Assembly: GCA_963849095.1 (NCBI GenBank)
Contig: CAWKGA010000009.1
Location: 821,975-885,974, forward strand
From: JASHUC01 sp963849095
Lineage (GTDB): Bacteria; Pseudomonadota; Gammaproteobacteria; Steroidobacterales; Steroidobacteraceae
DNA: 64,000 nucleotides
Reading direction: 5' to 3'
Shown here piece by piece: positions 36,529-45,179 of this stretch. The notes below the pieces were generated by a model, which was given only the letters and a program-made list of their open reading frames with translations, was not told the DNA's origin and made no database searches. The position numbers were made by a program, and so were the translations under genes. Numbering within the stretch: position 1 is the first letter of the stretch; every line of letters begins with the position of its first letter.

Positions 36529-37603
36529 AGACACCCGAGGTTCCCCGATCGCGCGGGCGCTGCTCGACTGGCACGCTCGTCACGGCCGGCACGACCTGCC
36601 GTGGCAACGGGACCGCACGCCGTATCGCGTGTGGGTCTCGGAGATCATGCTGCAGCAGACCCAGGTCGCGACGGTCATTCCGTACTTCGAGCGGTTCATG
36701 CGGCACTTTCCCGACGTGCGTGCGCTCGCGGACGCCTCCATCGATGAGGTGCTGCACCTGTGGTCGGGCCTCGGCTACTACGCACGCGGCCGCAATCTGC
36801 ATCGCGCGGCCGTCCGCATCCGCGACGAGCTGAGCGGCCGCTTTCCGGAGCGCTTCGATGACATCGCGAGCCTCCCCGGAATCGGCCGCTCCACCGCGGG
36901 CGCCATCCTGGCGCTGAGCTGCGGGGAGCGCCACCCGATCCTCGACGGCAACGTCAAGCGCGTGCTGTGCCGCTATTTCGGCCTGAAGGGCGATCCCTCG
37001 AGCCGCGCCATGAGCGAGCGGCTGTGGGAGCACGCCGAGCGGTGCACGCCGAGCTCCGAGGTGTCGACCTACACCCAGGCAATCATGGATCTCGGCGCGA
37101 CCGTGTGCACGCGGCGCAGGCCGCTCTGTGCCGGCTGCCCGCTCGAGGCGCGCTGCGTTGCGCGACAGACCGGCCGTCAGCACGAGATCCCCGCTCCGCG
37201 GGCCGCGCGGTCGCGAGGCTCAAGGCATACCTTCATGCTCGTCGCGGAGCGCGAGGACGGCAGCGTGCTGCTCACGCGCCGCCCGCAGCATGGCGTGTGG
37301 GGAGGACTGTGGTGCCTGCCGGAGTTCGACGCAACGACCGATGCCGGAGCGTTCGCCGCACGGGCCCTCGCCCAGGCGGCGGGAATCGAGCCCTCGCCGC
37401 TTGCGCAGATCCGCCACACGTTCACGCACTTCGATCTCACCATCACGCCGCTTTATTTGCAGTGCGCGGGACCGGCCGGCGTGATGGAGGAGCCGGACGC
37501 GGTCTGGTATAACCCACGCGAGCCCGCGCCGGTCGGCTTGCCGGCGCCCGTCCGATCTCTGCTGGATCACTTGAGCGGCTCCGCCCCGGCGCGCGAGGAT
37601 TGA
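36518..37603 (+). CDS. mutY: A/G-specific adenine DNA glycosylase
   Basis: 361 residues from a TTG start that overlaps the aldehyde dehydrogenase. The HhH-GPD domain has LPWQRDRTPYRVWVSEIMLQ, QTQVATVIPYF, GLGYYARGRNLH and LPGIGRSTAGAIL with the catalytic Asp in PILDGNVKRVL. The 4Fe-4S cluster loop is C-x6-C-x2-C-x5-C (VCTRRRPLCAGCPLEARC). A NUDIX-like C-terminal domain recognises 8-oxoG. It removes adenine mispaired with 8-oxoguanine. yggX follows directly, as in many gammaproteobacteria. Confidence 0.96.
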   Translation: MGSEDTRGSPIARALLDWHARHGRHDLPWQRDRTPYRVWVSEIMLQQTQVATVIPYFERFMRHFPDVRALADASIDEVLHLWSGLGYYARGRNLHRAAVRIRDELSGRFPERFDDIASLPGIGRSTAGAILALSCGERHPILDGNVKRVLCRYFGLKGDPSSRAMSERLWEHAERCTPSSEVSTYTQAIMDLGATVCTRRRPLCAGCPLEARCVARQTGRQHEIPAPRAARSRGSRHTFMLVAEREDGSVLLTRRPQHGVWGGLWCLPEFDATTDAGAFAARALAQAAGIEPSPLAQIRHTFTHFDLTITPLYLQCAGPAGVMEEPDAVWYNPREPAPVGLPAPVRSLLDHLSGSAPARED

Positions 37604-37614
37604 AGAGGATTGAG

Positions 37615-37884
37615 ATGGCCAGAACGGTTCAATGTGCGTATTTGAAGAGCGAGGCGCCTGGCCTCGATCGACCTCCGTATCCGGGGGAGCTCGGCAAGCG
37701 CGTGTATGAAGGCATCTCGAAGGAAGCCTGGTCGCTGTGGCTGAAGCATCAGACGATGCTGATCAACGAATATCGCCTGACACCGATCGAGCCCAAGGCC
37801 CGCAAATTCCTCGAAGGCGAGATGGAGAAATTCCTGTTCGGCATGGGCGCCAAACCACCTGAGGGATTTCGCCCGCAGGAATAA
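37615..37884 (+). CDS. yggX: Fe(2+)-trafficking protein
   Basis: 89 residues. The sequence is diagnostic: MARTVQCAYLKSEAPGLDRP, YPGELGKRVYEGISKEAW, WLKHQTMLINEYRL, LEGEMEKFLFG. The conserved Cys7 lies in the VQC motif. YggX protects Fe-S clusters and helps repair oxidised ones, which suits its place 12 nt after mutY, an Fe-S glycosylase. The ATG at 37615 follows AGAGGA at the usual distance. Confidence 0.95.
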   Translation: MARTVQCAYLKSEAPGLDRPPYPGELGKRVYEGISKEAWSLWLKHQTMLINEYRLTPIEPKARKFLEGEMEKFLFGMGAKPPEGFRPQE

Positions 37885-38212
37885 CGCTCGATCGGGGCGT
37901 ATCGAGCGCGTGACGCCTGCGACGAGTGCTCGACGACCGTGACTCCATTCGGAGACATGAATTCAGGCGCGCGACTCTTCCCGCGCGCTTCCGCTCCAGT
38001 GCCCACGCCTTAACAATCCGTAATCCTCAACAATCCGTAATCCTCGCGGCGTCGATTTTGAACTGCCCGGCACGCGCGGTGCATGCGGTCCGCCTGGTAT
38101 CGCGATTGCGAGGCGACGCCGCCGGAACTATCGAACGCTGTCTACGGTCTGTCATGGAACGAGCGTACATCACGTCGTGGAGTGGATCGTGACCACTGAC
38201 TGGAGGTGTGCA
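37885..38212. other. intergenic region with a 17-bp tandem duplication
   Basis: No gene is supported in this 328-nt stretch. AACAATCCGTAATCCTC is repeated exactly twice head to tail at 38012-38028 and 38029-38045. The rest holds no defensible signal. The promoter of the downstream small gene is presumably here. Confidence 0.5.
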
Positions 38213-38458
38213 ATGGGGGTTGCGCGAATGACCCGAGAGGCGGCGAGAGTCGAGTCCGCGAGCCCGCCTTACCAGAAGCCGCACCGCACGTGGGCCGGAC
38301 ACGGCAGTGGCACGCTCTGCGATCTATGCCATCGGCCCATCGAAGAGCATCAGATCGAATACGAGGTGGAATTGCCGGCCGGCGCGCTCATCCCGGTGCT
38401 CAACATGCATCTCGGCTGCTACGAGCAATGGACCACCTCGGAGCCTCAGCCGGCGTGA
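38213..38458 (+). CDS. small Cys-containing hypothetical protein
   Basis: 81 residues, with the start set by TGGAGG 6 nt upstream of the ATG. The central part has CDLCHRPIEEHQIEYEVEL and a later HLGCYEQW. Two Cys, a His and a further His/Cys are spaced like a zinc-ribbon or treble-clef fold. No family is recognised. A hairpin follows the stop. Confidence 0.65.
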   Translation: MGVARMTREAARVESASPPYQKPHRTWAGHGSGTLCDLCHRPIEEHQIEYEVELPAGALIPVLNMHLGCYEQWTTSEPQPA

Positions 38459-38479
38459 CCTCGGTCCCTTGAGCCGGTG

Positions 38480-38501
38480 CCGGACGGGCTGGCCCGTCCG
38501 G
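38480..38501 (+). terminator. perfect hairpin after the small Cys-containing gene
   Basis: CCGGACGGGC and GCCCGTCCGG form a 10-bp perfect inverted repeat around TG. In practice it folds as an 8-bp stem with a 6-nt loop. It sits 22 nt after the stop codon. No long T-run follows, so it is an imperfect intrinsic terminator. Confidence 0.5.
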
Positions 38502-38525
38502 TCTCGTGAGGTAATATCGCTCGAG

Positions 38526-40028
38526 ATGTCCGCTCGAGAATCTTGCCCGATCGTCGAGACGACCCATGGCCGGTTGCGGGGAGCTTTCGAGAGCACCGTG
38601 CACGTCTGGAAAGGCATCCCGTTCGCGAAGCCTCCCGTGGGCGCGCTGCGATTCTGCGCTCCGTGCGCTGCGGACGGCTGGAGCGGCGTTCGAGAGGCCG
38701 CTCGCTTCGGCTCCCCGTGTATCCAGCTTCCCTTCTTCTCCAGCATCGACGCGCCGATCGTCGGCTCCGAGGACTGCCTGACCCTCAACGTCTGGTCGCC
38801 GGCGCCCGACGAGAAGCGCCGCCCGGTGCTCTTCTGGATCCACGGCGGCGGATGGGTGATGGGCACGGGCGCGGCGTACGATGCCTCGCTCCTCGCCGCG
38901 CGCGGAGACGTGGTGGTCGTCACGGTCAATTACCGCCTGGGGCCTTGGGGCTTCCTGTATCTCGGCGACCTCGAGCGGCAGGACGTGGCCGACTCCGCCA
39001 ATCCCGGAGTGCTGGACCTCGTCGCCGCGCTCCGCTGGGTGGCGAGCAATATCGCTCATTTCGGCGGCGATCCGGACAACGTGACGATCTTCGGCCAGTC
39101 CGCCGGAGGGATGCTCGTGGGAACCCTGCTCGCGCTACCCGCGGCCCATGGCCTGTTCCACCGCGCGATCGCGCTGAGCGGGGCGGCACGCAACGTGCGC
39201 AACCGGGAGATCGGCACACAGATCGCGGAGGACCTGCTGCGGCGAGTGGGTCTCTCGCGGCGCCAGGTGAACGATCTGCGCAGCGTGTCCGCCGAGCAGC
39301 TTTATCGAGCCGGCGCGCAGATCCTCGCCGAGTCCGCGAACGAAGTCCTCGACGTGGAGCCCTTCCTGCCCGTGATCGACGGCACCGTGCTGCCCGTCCA
39401 TCCCACCCAGGCCGTCGCCGAAGGCGCATCGCGCGGCGTGCCGCTGCTCGTGCTCACCGCGCGCGACGAGATGACGATCATGGTGCCCGAGTGCCCCGAC
39501 GTTCTCACCGGCAAGGAGGCGTTCATCCGGCGCAAGCTGGGCGAGGGGAGATTCGGCGAGCTCGCCCGAACGTACCAGCGCATCACCGATTCGACGCGCG
39601 ACTGGCGCCTCGAGCTGCTCGGCGCCACCATGTTCGCAATCCCCGCGGTACGCCTGGCGGAAGCCGCGTGCTCCGCGCGCGAGCCGGTGTGGATGGCGAG
39701 GATGGACTACCTCCTCAGCGTGCCTCCGTTCGACAAGGTCGGCGCCACCCACCTGACAGACGTGCTGCTGATCTTCGAGGCGTCCACGAACTGGACCAAG
39801 ACCGTCGCACAGGGCGGCACGCTCCAGGACAAGGCGGCGGCCGACGGATTCCAGAAACTCGTCCTGGGATTCGCTCGCGACGGCCGGCCACGCTCACCGC
39901 GGATACCGGAGTGGCCGCAATACGATACGTCGAGGAGAGCGACCCTGATCTTCGACTCGCACTGCCGGGTGGAGAACGATCCGCTGTCCGAGCAGCGGCG
40001 GGCGTGGGAGGGGATTCAGCTGCACTGA
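38526..40028 (+). CDS. type B carboxylesterase
   Basis: 500 residues and no signal peptide. It is an alpha/beta hydrolase with the type B signatures: an early VHVWKGIPFAKPPVGALRF, EDCLTLNVW, the oxyanion HGGGW, and nucleophile S192 in FGQSAGGM. A catalytic Glu is likely in the central region. The usual late GxxHxxE/D catalytic His segment is not obvious, and the C-terminus is short and irregular (THLTDVLLIFEAS). An exact ester substrate cannot be given. Confidence 0.85.
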   Translation: MSARESCPIVETTHGRLRGAFESTVHVWKGIPFAKPPVGALRFCAPCAADGWSGVREAARFGSPCIQLPFFSSIDAPIVGSEDCLTLNVWSPAPDEKRRPVLFWIHGGGWVMGTGAAYDASLLAARGDVVVVTVNYRLGPWGFLYLGDLERQDVADSANPGVLDLVAALRWVASNIAHFGGDPDNVTIFGQSAGGMLVGTLLALPAAHGLFHRAIALSGAARNVRNREIGTQIAEDLLRRVGLSRRQVNDLRSVSAEQLYRAGAQILAESANEVLDVEPFLPVIDGTVLPVHPTQAVAEGASRGVPLLVLTARDEMTIMVPECPDVLTGKEAFIRRKLGEGRFGELARTYQRITDSTRDWRLELLGATMFAIPAVRLAEAACSAREPVWMARMDYLLSVPPFDKVGATHLTDVLLIFEASTNWTKTVAQGGTLQDKAAADGFQKLVLGFARDGRPRSPRIPEWPQYDTSRRATLIFDSHCRVENDPLSEQRRAWEGIQLH

Positions 40029-40099
40029 GGCTCGGTGGGTTTCGGGCGACGGTGGGGCAGGGGTTAGCGGAAAAATCAATGACTTAGGCCGGGCGTTGC

Positions 40100-40129
40100 T
40101 TGACGCGTTGGCGGGTAAGCCGGTCTAAT
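40100..40129 (+). promoter_or_regulatory. sigma-70 promoter of tRNA-Phe
   Basis: TTGACG (40100-40105), an 18-bp spacer and TCTAAT (40124-40129) lie about 20 nt before the tRNA. A GC-rich ACGCGCCCC discriminator follows, as expected for stringently controlled stable-RNA promoters. Confidence 0.65.
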
Positions 40130-40148
40130 ACGCGCCCCCTCCCTCGGC

Positions 40149-40221
40149 GGCCAGGTAGCTCAGTTGGTAGAGCAGCGGATTGAAAATCCGCGTGTCGGTG
40201 GTTCGATTCCGCCCCTGGCCA
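40149..40221 (+). tRNA. tRNA-Phe (GAA)
   Basis: 73 nt. The acceptor stem is GGCCAGG/CCTGGCC with discriminator A. The D arm contains AGCTCAGTTGGTAGAGC. The anticodon stem GCGGA/TCCGC closes the loop TTGAAAA with anticodon GAA. The T arm contains GGTTCGATTCC. CCA is not encoded. An integrase gene begins 246 nt downstream in the same orientation, so the 3' half of this tRNA is the probable attachment site of the island to the right. Confidence 0.96.
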
Positions 40222-40362
40222 CATCTGCCGCTTTCTCCACGCTTCGCCGACCTACGCCCCTCTGCGCTGCAGTACGCGTAACACGCTGATTCCTCCCATA
40301 AATATCCCATAAATCGACCCTAAGTCCCTCTCGGCTCAGGGCTTGACAGCGCGCCCGGTCTG

Positions 40363-40427
40363 GGGGGCAACTTGTGGGGGCAACTCGGCGATTTTGTGAC
40401 TCTGGGGGCAACTGCTTGGGGGCAACC
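40363..40427 (+). repeat. four GGGGGCAAC direct repeats before the integrase
   Basis: GGGGGCAAC[T/C] occurs at 40363-40372, 40376-40385, 40404-40413 and 40418-40427, between the tRNA and the integrase. Clustered short direct repeats at this place are typical of arm-type integrase or excisionase sites in tRNA-targeting islands. That role is inferred from position. Confidence 0.55.
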
Positions 40428-40466
40428 CGAGACCGCCTCCCAGGGGCATCGGAGGAGGCGGGATTC

Positions 40467-41735
40467 ATGCCGATCACTCACGTTGCGATTGTCAACGCGA
40501 AGCCGCGGGAGAAGCCCTATCGGCTTTTCGACGGGCGCGGCTTGTACCTCGAGATCTCCCCGTCCGGTGGACGCTGGTGGCGCTTCAAGTATCGCTTCGA
40601 CGGCAAGGAGAAGCGTCTGTCGCTCGGTGTGTATCCGGACGTCAGCCTCAAGGAGGCACGCGACCACCTCGACGACGTGCGCCGCAAGCTGAGGGCCGGC
40701 ATCGATCCGGGCGCGGAGCGCAAGATCCAGGGCATGTTGTTCCAGGCGCCGCCGTCAGGCGCTACGTTCGAAAACGTCGCGCGCGAGTGGTTCGGCAAGC
40801 ATTCGCCGTCCTGGGCGCCGGGGCACGGGGACAAGATCATCCGGCGCCTCGAGCTCAATATCTTCCCCTGGCTCGGCGCCAAGCCCATCGCCGATATCAA
40901 GCCCCTCGAGCTGCTCGGCGCCGTCCAGCGGATCGAGCAGCGCGGCGCGAATGAGACCGCACACCGCGCCCTTCAGAATTGCGGCCGCGTGTTTCGCTAC
41001 GCCGTGGCGACAGGACGGGCGGAGCGCGATATCACTCGTGACCTGCTCGGCGCACTCGCGCCCGTTGTCGAGAGGCACCACGCCAGCATCGTGGAGCCGA
41101 AGGCTGTCGGTGCGCTACTCCGGGCGATCGACGGCTACGCCGGCTCGCTGGTCGTGCGCTGCGCGCTGCGGCTGGCGCCGCTCGTCTTCGTGCGGCCGGG
41201 CGAGCTGCGGATGGCCGAGTGGGACGAGTTCAATCTCGACGAGGGGGAGTGGAGGATTCCAGCGGCGCGCATGAAGATGAGAGCCCCGCACTTCGTCCCA
41301 CTCTCGACGCAGGCGGTCGACATCCTGCGGGAGGTTCAGCCGCTGACTGGAAAGCAGCGGTTCGTTTTCCCAGGTGAACGCAGCCACGATCGCGCGATGA
41401 GCAACAACACGGTCAACGCCGCGCTCCGCCGGCTCGGATACTCGAGCGATCAGATGACCGGACACGGCTTCCGGAGCATGGCCTCGACGCTGCTCAACGA
41501 GCAAGGCTGGCACCCGGACGCGATCGAGCGGCAGCTCGCGCACCAGGAACAGAACGAGATCCGGGCGGCGTACAACTACGCGAAGCATCTGCCGGAGCGA
41601 CGCAAGATGATGCAGGCATGGTCCGATTATCTCGATCGACTGCGCTTGGCAGCGGCTGCGATTCCGCCAAAGAGCAGCGAAGTGGTGCACAGCCGTAGAC
41701 TCAGAACCCCCGCGGTGCCACAGAGGAATGCCTGA
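40467..41735 (+). CDS. P4-type tyrosine integrase (DUF4102 N-terminus)
   Basis: 422 residues. The N-terminal domain has LFDGRGLYLEISPSGGRWWR and KRLSLGVYPDVSLKEAR, the DUF4102 arm-binding region of P4-like integrases. The catalytic domain has R243 (VRPGELRMAEW), H333-x2-R336 (HGFRSM), H359 (LAHQEQ) and nucleophile Y369 (AAYNYAKHL). All active residues are present, so the enzyme could still be functional. GGAGGAGGCGGG precedes the ATG. It starts the genomic island and integrates into the adjacent tRNA-Phe. Confidence 0.93.
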   Translation: MPITHVAIVNAKPREKPYRLFDGRGLYLEISPSGGRWWRFKYRFDGKEKRLSLGVYPDVSLKEARDHLDDVRRKLRAGIDPGAERKIQGMLFQAPPSGATFENVAREWFGKHSPSWAPGHGDKIIRRLELNIFPWLGAKPIADIKPLELLGAVQRIEQRGANETAHRALQNCGRVFRYAVATGRAERDITRDLLGALAPVVERHHASIVEPKAVGALLRAIDGYAGSLVVRCALRLAPLVFVRPGELRMAEWDEFNLDEGEWRIPAARMKMRAPHFVPLSTQAVDILREVQPLTGKQRFVFPGERSHDRAMSNNTVNAALRRLGYSSDQMTGHGFRSMASTLLNEQGWHPDAIERQLAHQEQNEIRAAYNYAKHLPERRKMMQAWSDYLDRLRLAAAAIPPKSSEVVHSRRLRTPAVPQRNA

Positions 41736-42274
41736 GTGGCGCGGAGCAGAAGGCGAAAGGAACGCCGACCACGCCGTCTGGTGATCGCGGGATCCAACGG
41801 CGCGGGGAAGACGACGTTCGCACGCGAATACTTACCGAACGACGCTCGTTACTAAACTTCGTAAACGCCGACCTCATTGCGAGCGGGCTGTCGCCGCTGC
41901 GACCCGAGCTCGCCGCCGTCGCTGCGGCGCGGTTGATGCTGGACGAGATAGATCGCCTCGTTGAACGGCGCGCCGACTTCGCGTGGGAAAGCACCCTGAG
42001 CGGGCTCGGTCACGTGAAGCGTATTCAGATCATGAAGCGGCTCGGGTATCACGTGGAGATCATTTACCTGCGGCTCGCATCTTCCCGATTGGCGCTGAGA
42101 CGCATAGCAGCAAGAGTGCGGCAAGGCGGGCACAACGTGCCAATGGCGGACGTACTGCGGCGCTTTTCCCGAAGCTGGCAGAACTTCGAAACTCGCTACC
42201 GGCCACTGGCAGACGCCTGGGCGGTGTATGACAATTCCAGCAGACCCCCGAAGCTGATAGAGTCAGGCCCGTGA
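41736..42274 (+). pseudogene. zeta-toxin-like kinase, frameshifted
   Basis: A GTG directly after the integrase stop opens a frame with a perfect P-loop (IAGSNGAGKTTFAREYLPND) that stops at TAA 41853-41855. The homologous sequence continues one frame over from 41852 (NFVNADLIASGLSP, then FAWESTLSG, then VEIIYLRLASSRLALRRIAA) to TGA 42274. A single missing base near 41850 explains the break. The intact protein would be about 179 residues, the size of chromosomal zeta-like ATPases that phosphorylate UDP-N-acetylglucosamine. Sequencing error is possible, but neighbouring genes are also broken. Confidence 0.8.
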
Positions 42275-42444
42275 AAGCAAAAGGCGCGATCAAGAGCAAG
42301 AGCTCCAACAGGAATCCGAAGCTCGCGGCGCGCGTCGAGCGTGCGCTGCTGCGTGCTGGCGAGAGCGCTCGGCGCACCGCGCGGATGTATGGGACGCCGC
42401 TCTATGTCTGGGAAAACGGCAAGGTGATCGCCAAACGCCCGTAA
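42271..42444 (+). CDS. small basic protein downstream of the zeta-like gene
   Basis: 57 residues from a GTG in a 4-nt GTGA overlap with the end of the kinase reading frame. It is Lys/Arg-rich in the first half (KAKGAIKSKSSNRNPKLAAR), with YGTPLYVWENGKVIAKRP at the end. Its coupled position suggests a partner of the zeta-like kinase, perhaps the antitoxin, but the protein family is not recognised. Confidence 0.5.
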   Translation: MKAKGAIKSKSSNRNPKLAARVERALLRAGESARRTARMYGTPLYVWENGKVIAKRP

Positions 42445-42620
42445 GGGGCCGGCCTCTCAGCTGTGCCAGGGCGAGGGTTCGAGTCACTCCTTTCCCGCGC
42501 GTTGTCCGTCGGGGAGTGTCGGCGTGAAATCCCCCGCGGCCGCGGCTCGACCGGCGCAAGAAAAATCCTGCTCCCGTTGGCTCTGTCCATTCAACCACAC
42601 GTGGAGATCCGGTATTCGCT

Positions 42621-43326
42621 ATGGGACGACCCAAGGCGGATAAAGTACTGGCAACGCCGGCCTATCCCCTGATCGAGGCCGCGCACTACCTCAACCTGCC
42701 GTTGAGCACCCTGCGCACGTGGTGCCTCGGACAGCCTCTGCGAGCCAACGCGAAGATGCGTCGCCTCGAGCCATTGATCCGGCTGGACGGCGACCAGCGG
42801 CGTGCGCTTTCGTTCTTGAACCTGGTCGAGGCACACACTCTCGCGGCAATCCGGCGCAAACACCACATTCCCCTCCCCATCGTTCGGTTCGCCCTGGACT
42901 ACGTCGCCAAGTAATTGCGTAGCGCCAGGCCGCTCGCGGAGATGCAATTTCAGACCGACGGCGTGGACCTGATCGTCGATCGCCTCGGGACGCTCATCAA
43001 CGTCACCCGGGAAGGGCAGAGAGAGATGGCCGACGTTATGCGCCAGCATCTCAAGCGCATCGAGCGCAATGCCGCAGGGGTTCCCGTTCGCATGTTCCTT
43101 TTTACCCGAACGGACGAAAGGAGCGGGCAGCCCGCGGCGGTGGTGATCGATCCGCACTTTGCCTTCGGTCGTCCGGTTCTCGCTGGGCGTGCGGTTTCGA
43201 GCGCGGTTCTCGCCGATCGCTTCAAAGCGGGGGACAGCTTCGAGCAACTGGCTGGAGACTATGGCACGTCCCCCGCAGGCGATCGAGGAAGCGCTCCGCT
43301 GCGAGCTCGACCGCCAAGCGGCTTGA
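42621..43326 (+). pseudogene. DUF433/MerR-like antitoxin-type protein, broken twice
   Basis: The intact protein would be about 234 residues: an N-terminal helix-turn-helix (YPLIEAAHYLNLPLSTLRTW), a middle domain, and a DUF433 domain (VVIDPHFAFGRPVLAGRAV, then RFKAGDSFEQLAGDYG). A TAA at 42912-42914 interrupts it in frame, where CAA (Gln) would restore reading. A +1 slip in the C-run at 43270-43274 then shifts the frame, and the true tail (PQAIEEALRCELDRQAA) ends at TGA 43326. DUF433 proteins are antitoxins of PIN-like toxins. Confidence 0.8.
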
Positions 43327-43402
43327 GTCGGCGGTCTTCTACCACGACGAATCCATCTATTCGCCCGTTCTCGGCGAGGCCTTTATTCGTAATTGCTATA
43401 GA
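43325..43402 (+). pseudogene. possible remnant of the DUF433 partner toxin
   Basis: Immediately after the DUF433 end, a frame reads ESAVFYHDESIYSPVLGEAF, like the N-terminal Asp-containing strand of PIN-like DUF5615 toxins. Homology stops after about 25 residues, where the convergent NERD gene begins. It is likely a truncated toxin, though the match is short. Confidence 0.3.
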
Positions 43403-44196
43403 GCGGCAGCCGCTTGCGAAGCAGAAGCCTTCTGGCGGATATACTCCTCGAGGTGCGTGGCTGCGAGATGCACGTCAGACAGGGCAATAGCAGCTCGGCC
43501 TCGGGCCATCCATTTCATAAATGCATTGGGGTTAAGTACCCAAGGTCTGTCGGCCGTACGCCAGGCGGCGTCCATGCGCTGAACCCACCAACCAGGGAAT
43601 AGCACCACGCCCTTTATTTCGAACTGTTTCTTGGCCTTTTTCGCCAGGAGCTCACGCAGGCATTGGGCATTCCTCTCTACCTGGCCTAGCGGATCACGGT
43701 CAGACTGAAAGCCGCCGACCAGGATATGATCCCCCTCAAATGAAACTTCTGCGCGCCGGCCCAATGGCTTAGAACGCGTTTTTGTCACGATAGCGTAAAA
43801 TCCTATCGTCGACAACACGACATGATCGATGTTACCGAACTCCAACGGGACATCGTGGAATACATGAGCGCCAGAGCCCCGGAGGCTATCTAGCAGAAAT
43901 GCGACAGAAATCTCGCCGTCGCGGCCCAATTGCAACGCCCGTATTCGAGGGCCGGCACGCATGAAGCGCCAGATGCAGAGCGCCATGGCCAAGAGAGCCG
44001 CGCCACCGTACAGGGCAGGATGTCTGGACCAATGGCGTATGGATGCCTGCCACTCGATGAGCGCCATGATAGAAAGTAGCGTTGCTGCCATCAATGCGGG
44101 TAGCAGATCGTTGAATGCGAGGTCAACGAGTTGTGCCCGAATGGAATCACCGGGAAGCCGAGGGAGACCTCCCTGAATCGGAGAGCGTCGTTTCAT
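43396..44196 (-). CDS. NERD-domain membrane protein with altered active site
   Basis: 266 residues from the ATG at 44196; the frame to 44379 has an unsupported extension. Two membrane helices (about 33-50 and 60-80) precede a NERD domain, with GRDGEISVAFLLDSLRGSG, then VPLEFGNIDHVVLST and GFYAIVTKT. NERD domains belong to the PD-(D/E)xK nuclease fold, and their active site normally reads ExK where this protein has V137-T-K139. One base change (GAG to GTG) would explain the loss. The remaining Asp (D124) is present. It is probably an inactive relic. Confidence 0.75.
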   Translation of the reverse strand: MKRRSPIQGGLPRLPGDSIRAQLVDLAFNDLLPALMAATLLSIMALIEWQASIRHWSRHPALYGGAALLAMALCIWRFMRAGPRIRALQLGRDGEISVAFLLDSLRGSGAHVFHDVPLEFGNIDHVVLSTIGFYAIVTKTRSKPLGRRAEVSFEGDHILVGGFQSDRDPLGQVERNAQCLRELLAKKAKKQFEIKGVVLFPGWWVQRMDAAWRTADRPWVLNPNAFMKWMARGRAAIALSDVHLAATHLEEYIRQKASASQAAAAL

Positions 44197-44525
44197 GGGT
44201 AGCTTGGGACCTCTCGCAGCCCGTTGGAGCAGATTAGTGACTCTGCCGACTAAGAACCCGCCGATTCGATCACGCTCTACAAAGCTCGACTTCCCGGAGG
44301 TAGCGGCTGCCTGGCGACTTCCAGGTCGAAGTAATAAATCAGCACTCAGCCGGCGGCGTTGGGTCGGGACCACCCCCATCGCAGACAGGCGCCGTCGACC
44401 ATCTGCGGACGCCCGCTGGCATATACAACCTGCCCTGAAGGGGACATTCCGTGGCCGATGCAGTAGTCTGCGCGTTTTCGGGGCAAACGGCCCGGGCGGG
44501 TGCAGGTTGCCTGCGGTAGCAGATA

Positions 44526-45179
44526 ATGAATGAGCGCCTGCATGCGAAAGACCTACGCGGCCACACAGTCGTCATTGGCATTGATGTCGGTAGCCTGACC
44601 CGCGGCCTCCATGCGGTGGCCCTCAAGGAGGGGAGGTATTTCGGCAAGCTGCGTAGTTTGGATACTCGCGCGCTCGCTTCTTGGTGCAAAGCCTCCGGCG
44701 CACAGATCATCGGGATTGACGCGCCATGCCGCTGGAGTTTGACAGGTCGAGCTCGTCGTGCAGAGCGCGAGCTGATGGCAAAGGGCGTCTGGTGCTTCTC
44801 GACACCATCGTTCGACATCGCGGAGAATCATCCTACGGACTATTTCGGCTGGATGCGGCATGGCGCTATATTGTACGCGGACCTCATTTCGTCAGGCTAT
44901 TCGTTGTTTTGCGGAACCCGCCCGTCAGGGCACCCGGTGTGCTTTGAGACGTTTCCTCACGCCATCGCGTGTGCTCTGCAAGGCGAGGTAGTATCAGCGA
45001 AACGTAAACGTCAAGTGCGCCGAAGACTACTTCAGGAGAACGCAATTGATACTGAGGCACTCACGAACATCGATTGGATTGACGCCGCGCTATGTGCGCT
45101 AGCTGCTCATCGTCTTCTGAGCGGCTCGGTGAAAACCTATGGTGGTGTGGAGGAGGGCTTCATTGTTGTCCCGGGCTGA
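44526..45179 (+). CDS. DUF429 (RNase H-like fold) protein
   Basis: 217 residues. An N-terminal acidic strand VVIGIDVGSLTRGLHAVAL and IIGIDAPCRW, then PHAIACALQGE and a final NIDWIDAALCALAAH, match DUF429. This family has a predicted RNase H-like fold with Asp residues D21, D64 and the late D pair. Enzymatic activity is unproven. The family is frequent in defence-type islands. Lower GC than the core chromosome supports transfer. Confidence 0.75.
   Translation: MNERLHAKDLRGHTVVIGIDVGSLTRGLHAVALKEGRYFGKLRSLDTRALASWCKASGAQIIGIDAPCRWSLTGRARRAERELMAKGVWCFSTPSFDIAENHPTDYFGWMRHGAILYADLISSGYSLFCGTRPSGHPVCFETFPHAIACALQGEVVSAKRKRQVRRRLLQENAIDTEALTNIDWIDAALCALAAHRLLSGSVKTYGGVEEGFIVVPG

Noticed and set aside
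42465..42500. A GGTTCGAGTC T-arm-like stretch that could belong to a tRNA or an attachment site
   Set aside because: No acceptor, D or anticodon arms can be drawn around it, and its T stem does not pair well.
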